Below, in pieces: positions 1-7,903 of a stretch of DNA of 64,000 bases (position 1 is the stretch's first letter; each line of letters starts with the position of its first letter). Source of the DNA: Mesonia aestuariivivens (GTDB taxonomy: Bacteria; Bacteroidota; Bacteroidia; Flavobacteriales; Flavobacteriaceae); NCBI RefSeq assembly GCF_019311235.1, contig NZ_JAHWDF010000001.1, positions 337,622 through 401,621 of the forward strand, written 5' to 3'. The notes beneath the pieces are model-generated. The model was not told the DNA's origin. It did not search any database and saw only the letters and a program-made list of their open reading frames with translations. The position numbers and the translations under genes are program-made.

Positions 1-560
1 AAGGAGCTATCAACTTTGCTGAAGAGTTAAAATTAGATTTTGCCAAACCAGAGTATTTTTATAATGAATTACGCTATCAACAATGGCAAAAAATTAAAGA
101 TTCAGAAAAATTTCAGTTAGATCATTCAGCAATCAAAAATTCTAAGATGGGTACTGTTGGTTGCGTAGCATTAGATAGTAGCGGTAACTTAGCTGCGGCT
201 ACTTCTACAGGAGGAATGACAAATAAAAAAGTTGGTCGCTTGGGAGATAGCGGTATTGCAGGTGCTGGTAATTATGCAAATAATAAAACCTGTGCGGTAA
301 GTTGCACAGGTAGCGGTGAATATTTTATTCGTGGGGTAGTAGCTTACGATGTTTCTTGCCTTATCGAAATGAAAGGCCTAAGCTTAGAGGAGGCTACGCA
401 AGAAGTTATACAAAAGAGAATTTTAGAAATTGGAGGTGATGGAGGTTTAGTCGCGATTGATACCCAAGCAAATATCTCTATGCAATTTAATACCGAAGGG
501 ATGTACAGAGCTTGTAAAACATCTAAAGGTGTCGAGCATATCGCTATCTATCAAGATTAA
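1..560 (+). CDS. Isoaspartyl peptidase/L-asparaginase (Ntn type), 5'-truncated by the window edge
   Basis: Plant-type asparaginase/beta-aspartyl peptidase, an Ntn-hydrolase that cuts itself and then hydrolyses beta-Asp-X dipeptides. The gene enters from the left; the first whole codon is at base 3, and the reading frame stays open back to the edge, so an internal ATG at 147 is not the start. The autocleavage motif GTVGCVALD is visible, with the catalytic Thr codon at 153-155. The substrate-binding segment GDSGIAGAGNYA and the TGSGEYF motif follow. Only the end of the alpha part and the beta subunit are inside the window. Its stop overlaps the stop of the convergent cyanophycinase by 4 bp. Next to cphB and cphA, its likely task is hydrolysis of beta-Asp-Arg released from cyanophycin; this role is inferred from context. 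Confidence 0.9.
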   Translation, partial: GAINFAEELKLDFAKPEYFYNELRYQQWQKIKDSEKFQLDHSAIKNSKMGTVGCVALDSSGNLAAATSTGGMTNKKVGRLGDSGIAGAGNYANNKTCAVSCTGSGEYFIRGVVAYDVSCLIEMKGLSLEEATQEVIQKRILEIGGDGGLVAIDTQANISMQFNTEGMYRACKTSKGVEHIAIYQD

Positions 561-1429
561 GAAGGTTTGGAATCTGTAGAGCTAGAGAAAATCTTTACTC
601 TTTTTTTATCTAAATTAAAATGGCATCCGCTAGCTAAAACGTGGGTTTTCAAATCGACAATGGTCATTTGCTCTCCCACTTTTATATCATTTTGGTTACT
701 ATATTTCAATTCGCTGGCATCAAAAAGAATAATCATTCCAGAACCAATTACTTCAAAAGTTTTACATTTTTTAACCACCAATCCAGTATTTTCAGCTAAC
801 CCCACTCCTATATATTCCGGAAATCTAGATACCGCTTCTGCTAAACGGCCAAATCTACCACGGCGTATAAAATGAGAATCTATGGTTAAGTTGGGGATAA
901 AACCAAGTCCTTGCCCCATAGACACAGAACCTTTATTAAACAGTTCTTTGCCTCCACCGCCGGTAATCATCTCTTGTGACATACACATAGCGCCAGCACT
1001 GGTTCCTGCAATGACAAACTTCTCATTCTTGTAACGTTCTAAGAGTATTTGATGAATTTTTGTACCTCCAATTTTATGAGTGATTTTAGATTGATCTCCG
1101 CCAGAGAACAAAACACAGTCAGCTTGTTCAATTAAATGAATGTTCTTTTTATCTTCAGCATCTTCACGATTTCTAATATCTGCAATCGATATGTTGCTGC
1201 AATTTAATTTTTTAAAAGCTTCTAAATAATTTTGTGCCACTTCCTCCGGGATTCTACTAGCAGTAGGTACGACTACGATATGAGATTCGGTACCTCCTGT
1301 TTCTTGTACAACTCTGGCAAGAATACTTTCTTCAATAAACTCTAAATGGTCTTGCTCGCTGGTTTCAATACCCATTCCTTTATCTTCATTGCCGCCTATT
1401 ATAATTAAAATTCCTTTTTCACTCATCAC
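557..1429 (-). CDS. cphB: Cyanophycinase (peptidase family S51)
   Basis: Serine exopeptidase that degrades the storage polymer cyanophycin (multi-L-arginyl-poly-L-aspartate) to beta-Asp-Arg dipeptides. The 290-residue length is normal for the family. Visible features are the N-terminal GGNEDKG loop, FSGGDQ at 108-113, the nucleophile elbow GTSAGA with Ser144, DSHFIRRGR starting at 184 with His186, and Glu213. The spacing Ser-42-His-27-Glu is the same as I recall for the Synechocystis CphB triad. The start could be either of two adjacent ATG codons. It is divergent from cphA with an 83-bp gap and converges with the isoaspartyl peptidase, overlapping it by 4 bp. Together the three genes cover synthesis and complete breakdown of the polymer. 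Confidence 0.93.
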   Translation of the reverse strand: MMSEKGILIIIGGNEDKGMGIETSEQDHLEFIEESILARVVQETGGTESHIVVVPTASRIPEEVAQNYLEAFKKLNCSNISIADIRNREDAEDKKNIHLIEQADCVLFSGGDQSKITHKIGGTKIHQILLERYKNEKFVIAGTSAGAMCMSQEMITGGGGKELFNKGSVSMGQGLGFIPNLTIDSHFIRRGRFGRLAEAVSRFPEYIGVGLAENTGLVVKKCKTFEVIGSGMIILFDASELKYSNQNDIKVGEQMTIVDLKTHVLASGCHFNLDKKRVKIFSSSTDSKPS

Positions 1430-1512
1430 ATGTTATTTGTTTGCTAAATTAAATCAATTGGAGATGAGAAGAGCTACTTTTAGATAAAAGAAATATTTAC
1501 CTATACCAGCTC

Positions 1513-4137
1513 ATGAAAATTAGAGAAATAAACGCGTTAAGAGGTCCAAATTATTGGTCAATTAAAAGAGAAAAGTTGATTGTCATGATACTGGATCTTG
1601 AAGACCTAGAGGAGAGACCTTCTGATAAAATAGAAGGCTTTTACGATCGTCTTCAGCATTTATTACCTAGCTTATATATACATCATTGCTCCGAGGGTCA
1701 CGAAGGCGGATTTTTAGAAAGAGTGAAAGATGGTACTTGGATGGGGCATGTTATCGAGCATATCGCTTTGGAAATTCAAACTTTAGCGGGCATGGATACT
1801 GGTTTTGGTAGAACGCGTGATTATGGAGAAAAAGGGGTTTATCATGTAGTATTTTCTTATGTCGAAGAAAGCGTGGGCAGGTATGCTGCAGAAGCTGCTG
1901 TGAAAATTTGTGAAGCAATTATAGATGCTAAACCGTATGACTTAGAAGCAGATGTACAACGAATGCGAGAATTGCGTGATCGCGATCGTTTAGGTCCAAG
2001 TACAGGTTCTATTATTGCTGAAGTAGAAAAAAGGGGTATTCCTTGGATTAGATTAAACGAAAATTCTCTTTGCCAGCTGGGTTACGGTAATAAACAAAAA
2101 AGGATACAAGCAACAGTTACGAGTGAAACAAGTTGTATTGGAGTAGAAATAGCAGGTGATAAAGAAGAAACTAAATATTTATTAGAACAAGCAGAGGTTA
2201 GAACTCCAAGGGGAGAAATTATTTCAACCAAAGCAGAACTTAAAGAAGCCTGTGAGCAAATTGGCTTTCCCTTAGTTATTAAACCAATAGACGGAAATCA
2301 TGGACGTGGGATAACGGTCGATATAAATAATTTAAAGCAAGCGCAAAAAGCATTTATTGCTGCTCAAAAAGTATCGAATACTGTCATTGTTGAAAAACAA
2401 ATCTTTGGTCACGATTATCGACTGCTGGTGATTAATAATGAATTTGTTGCTGCAGCCAAACGTACTCCAGCTCATGTGATAGGTGACGGGATTTCTACGA
2501 TTGAACAACTTATCAATCAATTAAACGCAGACCCTAGAAGAGGTTACGGTCATGAGAATGTATTAACGATGGTCACGATAAATGAATTAACAAAAACTAT
2601 TATTGCGGCTAAAGGTTATGAACTAACAGCTGTATTAGAAAAAGATGAAACACTTGTTTTAAAAGATACAGCTAATTTAAGCACCGGAGGAACTGCCGAA
2701 GATGTTACCGATATTGTACATCCAGAAAATGTAACGATGGCAGAACGCATTTCAAGAATAATAGACTTGGATATTTGCGGAATAGATGTCATGACACAAG
2801 ATATTAGTAAACCCTTAGATCATACAGAAGGAGCCGTTTTAGAGGTCAATGCCGGGCCAGGTTTTAGAATGCACTTGGCGCCCACCTTAGGAAAACCAAG
2901 AAATGTAGCAGCTATGGTGGTAGATAAATTGTTTCCACAAAAAGATGATACAGGAAGAATTCCAATTATAGCCATAACAGGAACTAATGGTAAAACCACA
3001 ACTACAAGACTACTTGCGCATATGGCGAAAATGAGAGGTTGTCGAGTAGGTTATACCACAAGTGACGGTATCTATATTCATAATCATTTAATTAAAAAGG
3101 GAGATTGTACAGGACCTCAAAGTGCGGAGTTTGTACTTAGAGATCCAACCATTAATATTGCTGTTTTAGAATGTGCTAGAGGAGGTTTGCTTCGTTCTGG
3201 CTTAGGGTTTTCGAAGTGCGATATAGGTATTGTAACTAACGTAAGCGAAGATCATTTGGGCTTAAAGGGTATTCGTACCATAGAACAATTGGCAAGAGCA
3301 AAATCTGTTATAGTAGAATCGGTCATGCCTAACGGTTGTTCTATTCTTAATGCCGATGATGATCAGGTTTATGAAATGAGAGCCAATATAGTTAGTCATC
3401 TCGCTTTATTCTCTTTAGAGGAAAACAATCCTAGAATAAAGGAATTACAAGAAAATGGCGGAGTGACAGCTGTCTATGAAAATGGATATGTGACTCTATT
3501 TAGGGGTACAAAACGTATGCGAATTATGAAAGCAGAAAATATTCCGTTAACGCACGGTGGGAAAGCCATTTTTATGATTCAAAATATATTGCCAGCAATT
3601 ATAGCAGCAGATGCTCAAAACATAAGTATTCAAGATATGAAAGCAGCTTTACAAACTTTTATTCCCTCTTCTTCACAAACACCAGGAAGATTAAATCTAT
3701 ATAATTTTAGAGAGTTTCAAGTATTGTTAGATTATGCTCACAACCGCGCAGGCTTAAAAGCGTTAAAGAAATTTACAGATGCTTTGAGTGTATCTAAAAA
3801 AGTAGGAATAATAGCTGGAATAGGCGATCGCCGGGAAGAGGATAATATTGAAATTGGAAAAATTGCAGCTCAAATGTTTGATGAGGTCATCATCAGAAGC
3901 GATAAAGATTTAAGAGGTCAAAAAGAAGACGATTTAATGAAGATGGTTGAAAGGGGCATATGCTCTGTAAGCCCTAACCATCCTCAAATAGTTATTCCAG
4001 ATGAAGGAGAAGCGCTTGCCTACGCTGTAAGAAATGCAAAGAAAGATTCCTTAGTAGTACTATCTTGTGACGATATCGAAGAAGCAACCAAACTTATTAA
4101 AAAACTCCAAAAAGAAGATAGAGCAGCGCTAGTTTAA
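1513..4137 (+). CDS. cphA: Cyanophycin synthetase
   Basis: Non-ribosomal, ATP-dependent synthesis of cyanophycin by alternating addition of Asp to the backbone and Arg to its side chains. The length of 874 residues is typical. The N-terminal domain (about 1-160) contains the EHIALEIQ-LAGM region at 82-94. The ATP-grasp domain (about 215-470) shows KPIDGNHGRG at 257-266 and the metal-binding segment LEVNAGPGFR at 443-452. The Mur-ligase-like domain (about 483-874) has the P-loop GTNGKTTT at 490-497 and VTNVSEDHLG. Both active domains look intact, so this is a full bifunctional enzyme and not a primer-dependent or single-domain variant. Cyanophycin is best known from cyanobacteria; here it would act as a cytosolic nitrogen/carbon store. 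No promoter of the usual type was seen in the short divergent gap. Confidence 0.95.
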   Translation: MKIREINALRGPNYWSIKREKLIVMILDLEDLEERPSDKIEGFYDRLQHLLPSLYIHHCSEGHEGGFLERVKDGTWMGHVIEHIALEIQTLAGMDTGFGRTRDYGEKGVYHVVFSYVEESVGRYAAEAAVKICEAIIDAKPYDLEADVQRMRELRDRDRLGPSTGSIIAEVEKRGIPWIRLNENSLCQLGYGNKQKRIQATVTSETSCIGVEIAGDKEETKYLLEQAEVRTPRGEIISTKAELKEACEQIGFPLVIKPIDGNHGRGITVDINNLKQAQKAFIAAQKVSNTVIVEKQIFGHDYRLLVINNEFVAAAKRTPAHVIGDGISTIEQLINQLNADPRRGYGHENVLTMVTINELTKTIIAAKGYELTAVLEKDETLVLKDTANLSTGGTAEDVTDIVHPENVTMAERISRIIDLDICGIDVMTQDISKPLDHTEGAVLEVNAGPGFRMHLAPTLGKPRNVAAMVVDKLFPQKDDTGRIPIIAITGTNGKTTTTRLLAHMAKMRGCRVGYTTSDGIYIHNHLIKKGDCTGPQSAEFVLRDPTINIAVLECARGGLLRSGLGFSKCDIGIVTNVSEDHLGLKGIRTIEQLARAKSVIVESVMPNGCSILNADDDQVYEMRANIVSHLALFSLEENNPRIKELQENGGVTAVYENGYVTLFRGTKRMRIMKAENIPLTHGGKAIFMIQNILPAIIAADAQNISIQDMKAALQTFIPSSSQTPGRLNLYNFREFQVLLDYAHNRAGLKALKKFTDALSVSKKVGIIAGIGDRREEDNIEIGKIAAQMFDEVIIRSDKDLRGQKEDDLMKMVERGICSVSPNHPQIVIPDEGEALAYAVRNAKKDSLVVLSCDDIEEATKLIKKLQKEDRAALV

Positions 4138-4207
4138 TTTTTTTTAAAATAAAAAAACATAACCATTATATATGTATATTGCTTAGGTATAACTTAATAA
4201 CGGTTTC

Positions 4208-4765
4208 ATGAAAACATCATTATTTATCGTATCGTTTTTTATAGGTATTGCTGGGTTTGCTCAGCAAGAGCAAGACTCTCTGTCAGTTAAAAAACATGAA
4301 TTAAAATTTAACTTAGCAATGGCAATTGCAGGAATCCCAGAATTAACTTACGAATACTTTATAGAAGATAATACTAGTGTTGGTCTTTCTGTAGGGGTAG
4401 GTTTGGATTCTCCTGAAGATTTAGATTTGCGACTTTTAGTTACTCCATACTACAGAATATTTTTTGGTAAAAAGCAAAACGCTGGTTTTTTTATAGAAGC
4501 GAATGCCGCTGTAGCAACTTATCATGATAAATACACTTACTACAATTATTATTATGATGAATCTGGAGACTATGTCAGAACACAGGTTGAAGCAATAGAT
4601 GAGAAAACCACTAATTTTGGTTTAGGAGCCGCTATTGGGTTTAAGTTATTAACGCGTAATAATTATGTAGGAGAGATTTTTACTGGAGCTGGTAGATTGT
4701 TTGGCGATAGTAATGACTATGAAGTTTATCCTAGATTAGGCATAAGTTTAGGGAAACGTTTTTAA
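4208..4765 (+). CDS. Small outer-membrane beta-barrel protein, function unknown
   Basis: The 185-residue protein begins with a clear Sec signal (MKTSLFIVSFFIGIAGFAQ) ending in the FAQ cleavage pattern common in this phylum. The rest alternates polar and hydrophobic residues, is rich in Tyr, Phe and Gly, and ends in Phe (SLGKRF), as outer-membrane barrels do. About eight strands would fit the length. I do not recognise a specific family. It lies 70 bp after cphA on the same strand, but the gap contains only A/T-rich sequence and there is no functional reason to link it to cyanophycin. It converges with truB, with only 4 bp between the stops. Confidence 0.75.
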   Translation: MKTSLFIVSFFIGIAGFAQQEQDSLSVKKHELKFNLAMAIAGIPELTYEYFIEDNTSVGLSVGVGLDSPEDLDLRLLVTPYYRIFFGKKQNAGFFIEANAAVATYHDKYTYYNYYYDESGDYVRTQVEAIDEKTTNFGLGAAIGFKLLTRNNYVGEIFTGAGRLFGDSNDYEVYPRLGISLGKRF

Positions 4766-4769
4766 TAGT

Positions 4770-5483
4770 TTAAGTAAGTTTTTCTGGTTTTGGTAAGGTT
4801 TCGATAAACTCGTCAATGGTGTAAGCATTTTCAACCTTAAAATCTCCAATTTTGGTTCTTCGTAAAACAGATAAATGAGCACCACTTTCTACTGCTCTTC
4901 CAAAATCGTGGGCCAAACTTCTAATGTAAGTTCCTTTGCTGCAAGAAACTCTAAAATCAACTTTAGGAAGGTCAATTTTTGTTAATTCGAATGAAGAAAT
5001 AGTTACAGTTCTAGCGTTAATTTTTACTTCTTCTCCTTTTCGAGCATATTCATATAAGCGTTTGCCATCTTTTTTTAAAGCTGAAAATATGGGAGGTAAT
5101 TGTTCTATAGCTCCAGTAAATTGTGTTGTTGCTTGCACAAGTTTTTCTTCGGAAAGATGATCGGTAGCAAAAGTAGCGTCGATCTCTGTTTCTAAGTCAT
5201 AGGAAGGTGTAGTTGCGCCTAGCGTAAACGTGCCTGTGTACTCTTTTTCTTGGCCTTGAAATTCTTCAATTCTTTTGGTGAATTTCCCTGTGCAAATCAC
5301 TAATAAGCCTGTCGCTAGAGGATCTAATGTTCCTGCATGTCCTACTTTTATTTTTTTGATACCACAGTTTTTTCTAATAAGCCAACGCACTTTATTCACC
5401 ACCTGAAAGGAAGTCCATTCTAGGGGTTTGTCGAATAATAAAATTTGTCCGTTTTTAAAATCTTCTGCAGTAAAAGAGGTCAT
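4770..5483 (-). CDS. truB: tRNA pseudouridine(55) synthase TruB
   Basis: Makes pseudouridine at position 55 in the T loop of elongator tRNAs. The 237-residue protein is the short Bacteroidota form without a full PUA domain. It contains the family signature GHAGTLDPLATGLL, with catalytic Asp54, the N-terminal DKPLEWTS block, and KGTYIRSLAHDFG near residue 185. The start at 5483 is supported by the family N-terminus. From memory, in many relatives truB directly follows uppP on the same strand; here a gap of 311 bp with a repeat element separates them, so the gene may depend on its own promoter (the divergent strand shows CATCTTTG just upstream, a near match to TAnnTTTG). Confidence 0.96.
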   Translation of the reverse strand: MTSFTAEDFKNGQILLFDKPLEWTSFQVVNKVRWLIRKNCGIKKIKVGHAGTLDPLATGLLVICTGKFTKRIEEFQGQEKEYTGTFTLGATTPSYDLETEIDATFATDHLSEEKLVQATTQFTGAIEQLPPIFSALKKDGKRLYEYARKGEEVKINARTVTISSFELTKIDLPKVDFRVSCSKGTYIRSLAHDFGRAVESGAHLSVLRRTKIGDFKVENAYTIDEFIETLPKPEKLT

Positions 5484-5686
5484 AGCTTTTTAATTTCGTG
5501 CCAAAGATGAACTTTTCGCTGCTATTTACAAAATGAATTCTTTGTGTTGACTTTAGAATATTTATAATGCAAGTAGCCTAAAAAGATAATTTAAAACAAA
5601 GTCAATTGGTTTTGAATAATAGTTGTGTTGGATATAGCCCTAGAAGTTTTACTTTGGATAGCTTCTGAAATCGTAATTTATTACAT

Positions 5687-5797
5687 GCATTAGCGATAGG
5701 AAACAGCATCCTTTTTTATTTTGAATTTTGAGAGTTGAAACATAAAAAAGATATAGTGAATAGCCCCGGCCCGAAACGAAGAGTGGGGAATGCCCTA
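5687..5797 (+). repeat. Flavobacterial intergenic repeat, copy A
   Basis: This element fills most of the 311-bp gap between truB and uppP (5484-5794); the remaining part of the gap holds nothing I recognise. It shares blocks in the same order with the copies at 12554-12650 and 12211-12300: a GCATTAGCGATAG-like start, GAAACAGCATCC, a T run, an A run, GATATAGTGAATAGCCC, CCCG and finally GGGAATGCCC. ATCCTTTTTT and AAAAAAGAT can pair, and CCC/GGG pairs form near the 3' end, so a structured RNA is likely. Its last bases overlap the uppP stop codon, which reads in the opposite direction. I recall similar sequences as frequent in Flavobacteriaceae genomes, possibly an Rfam Flavo-type motif; this is unverified. 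Confidence 0.65.
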
Positions 5798-6583
5798 AGT
5801 GTAACTCACCACAATCGCAATTACTCCAACTATTAAGCAGTAAATGGCAAAATAACTCAGTTTGCTTTTCTTCACTAAAGAAATCATCCAGGTGCAAGCA
5901 AAAAGTCCAGAGATAAATGCGGCGATAAAACCTACAATAAGGCCAGTACTATTTCCGGTATGCGTTAAATTTCCGTCGAGTACATCTTTAGCGATCTTAC
6001 CTAGAATTAAAGGTACCACCATTAAGAAAGAAAAGCGAGCAGCTTTAGTTTTATCGTTACCTAATAATACAGAAGTAGAAATAGTAGAGCCACTTCTAGA
6101 AATACCAGGAAGTAATGCAATAGCTTGCGCTATACCAATAATAAATGCGTTGGAAAAACTTACAGGTTTGCCTGTGTTTTTGGCTTTATCGGCGAGCCAA
6201 AGTAAAACAGCAGTCACAATAAGCATGAAACCTACCAGTAAAACGCTGCCACCAAATAGTTGCTCTAATTGTTCTTCAAATAAAATACCCACTAAGGCTG
6301 CGGGAATCATGGAGATGATGATTTTTAGCGAGAATTTTGTTTCTTCATTCCATTTAAATTGAAGTAAACCGCGTAAAATTTCCCAAATATCTTTTCTGAA
6401 AATCACGATCGTACTTAGTGCGGTTGCAAAATGCATCACTACAGTAAAAAGTAAAGATTCTTCAGGCACACTGTTATCACCTAAAATGGCTTTACCTAAT
6501 TCTAGATGTCCGCTAGAAGAAACGGGTAAAAATTCTGTTAATCCTTGAATTACACCAAGAATTAGAGAGTCTAAAACATCCAT
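5795..6583 (-). CDS. uppP: Undecaprenyl-diphosphate phosphatase (BacA/UppP)
   Basis: Integral membrane phosphatase that recycles undecaprenyl diphosphate to the monophosphate carrier needed for peptidoglycan and surface glycans; its activity confers bacitracin tolerance. The 262 residues include the two inverted-repeat signature segments: QGLTEFLPVSSSGH at 13-26 and PGISRSGSTI at 159-168, with the catalytic Glu, Ser and Arg residues present. Roughly eight hydrophobic segments are visible. The start codon overlaps the DUF3098 stop by one base (TAATG), so the two are translationally coupled. The order ftsX, DUF3098, uppP on one strand fits an envelope/division operon. Confidence 0.96.
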   Translation of the reverse strand: MDVLDSLILGVIQGLTEFLPVSSSGHLELGKAILGDNSVPEESLLFTVVMHFATALSTIVIFRKDIWEILRGLLQFKWNEETKFSLKIIISMIPAALVGILFEEQLEQLFGGSVLLVGFMLIVTAVLLWLADKAKNTGKPVSFSNAFIIGIAQAIALLPGISRSGSTISTSVLLGNDKTKAARFSFLMVVPLILGKIAKDVLDGNLTHTGNSTGLIVGFIAAFISGLFACTWMISLVKKSKLSYFAIYCLIVGVIAIVVSYT

Positions 6584-6843
6584 TATTTATTCTTCGGATT
6601 TAAAAGAATGGCATAAACCTCAATACCAAAGCCTAATAAAACCAATGTTGGCGCTAACCTGATTCTTCGCCAGTTATAAATCTCTGGATTAAAAACTTCG
6701 GGATCATCACTACCACCACCAGACATTAAGATAAAACCTAACACAATTACTGCGATACCTATTAGCATATATTGGTAGTTTTTCTTTTCGAAAATAAAGT
6801 AAGGTTCTGGTTTTTGTTCTTGTTTGCGTTTTTGTTCTCCCAT
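6583..6843 (-). CDS. DUF3098 family membrane protein
   Basis: The 86-residue protein has a charged N-terminus, a first membrane segment at about 25-43, a short periplasmic loop with SGGGSDDPEVFNPEIYNWRRI, and a second segment at about 62-80. This matches the DUF3098 family, small two-helix proteins found almost only in Bacteroidota and normally located between ftsX and uppP. The function is unknown. It starts 40 bp downstream of ftsX and overlaps uppP by one base. The location suggests a link to FtsX or lipid-carrier recycling, but nothing in the sequence shows a mechanism. Confidence 0.88.
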   Translation of the reverse strand: MGEQKRKQEQKPEPYFIFEKKNYQYMLIGIAVIVLGFILMSGGGSDDPEVFNPEIYNWRRIRLAPTLVLLGFGIEVYAILLNPKNK

Positions 6844-6883
6844 TTTTTTAATTTAAAACTGAACTATAATTCAGTGTAAAATT

Positions 6884-7762
6884 TTAATAATATAGCTCGT
6901 CTGTTTGTAGATTTAAGAAACGTTGAGTAGCAAAGAAGGTGCTTATCCAACTAATAATTATTCCTATAAAAAAAACAGCGGCAAATAAACCAATTAATAA
7001 ATTTCTATCGGCTAAGATATAAAGTTGCGGAAAACTTTGGTTAACATAATAAAGTACCCCGCCCATTCCTGCTAAGGCTATAATGGCGCCAATTACTCCT
7101 AAGCGAACACTTTTCCATATAAAAGGTCTGCGTATAAAGCCTTTGGTGGCTCCGACCATTTGCATTGTTTTAATGGTAAAACGTTTGGCATAAACAGAAA
7201 GGCGTATCGAGCTATTGATTAATAAGACTGCAATAAATAAGAAAATTCCGCTAATAACTAAAATCCAGAAACTAATTCGTTTTACATTATCATTTAATAA
7301 AGCAATTAAAGGTTTGTCATACACTACATCGTCTACAAAATCTTTCTGTGAAAGGTCACGAGAAATTTCAGCGATTTGTGTTTCAGAAACATAATCGGCA
7401 TTAAAAAATACATCAATTGAATTTTGTAGCGGATTATAGCCTAAAAATTCCATAAAATCTTCTCCAATCTCTTTGCTGTGTTGTTGGGCAGCATCTTCTT
7501 TAGAGATAAAGCGAGTGCTTTTGGTATAATCTGCAAGTGCTAAACTTTTTTCAAGCTGATCAATTTCTACTTCTTTAGCGGTGTCTTTTAAGAATACGGT
7601 AAGTGCGATTTGCTCTTTAAAGTGATCGGCAACTTTTTTAGTATTCAATACTAAAATCCCTAAAAGGCCTAGTAAAAATAGAACCAAAGAGATGCTTATT
7701 ACTACAGAAAAGTAAGACGAAATCAATCGTCTTTTCTGGTATTTTTCAAAAGATGAACTCAT
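6884..7762 (-). CDS. ftsX: Cell-division ABC-type permease FtsX
   Basis: FtsX forms a complex with the ATPase FtsE and transmits its cycle to peptidoglycan hydrolases at the septum. The 292 residues show the family layout: a cytosolic N-terminus, one membrane segment at about 17-40, a large periplasmic domain at about 45-160 (starting VADHFKEQIALTVFLKD), then three segments near 163-186, 217-238 and 257-280. The sequence SSIRLSVYAKRFTIKTMQMVGAT after the second helix is the conserved cytoplasmic loop. No ftsE is adjacent, as is usual in this phylum. It is divergent from leuS with a gap of 141 bp. Confidence 0.93.
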   Translation of the reverse strand: MSSSFEKYQKRRLISSYFSVVISISLVLFLLGLLGILVLNTKKVADHFKEQIALTVFLKDTAKEVEIDQLEKSLALADYTKSTRFISKEDAAQQHSKEIGEDFMEFLGYNPLQNSIDVFFNADYVSETQIAEISRDLSQKDFVDDVVYDKPLIALLNDNVKRISFWILVISGIFLFIAVLLINSSIRLSVYAKRFTIKTMQMVGATKGFIRRPFIWKSVRLGVIGAIIALAGMGGVLYYVNQSFPQLYILADRNLLIGLFAAVFFIGIIISWISTFFATQRFLNLQTDELYY

Positions 7763-7853
7763 AGATGCCGCACAAGTTTTTTGTAAAAATAATAAAGTAA
7801 ATTAAACGCTAGTCTTTAAAACGTCTAAACTTTTCATTTTCGTACATTAATGG

Positions 7854-7861
7854 TACTTTTG
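7854..7861 (+). promoter_or_regulatory. Predicted Bacteroidota -7 element for leuS
   Basis: TACTTTTG matches the TAnnTTTG consensus exactly and lies 42 bp before the leuS start. An A/T-rich TTTTC stretch about 15-20 bp upstream is a weak -33 candidate. Confidence 0.6.
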
Positions 7862-7903
7862 TCTTTCATAATTCAGCATTCGTAAACACGATAAATCATA
7901 AAA

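Noticed and set aside
5649..5897. 82-codon minus-strand frame between truB and uppP
   Set aside because: It covers repeat copy A and overlaps the 3' end of uppP in another frame.
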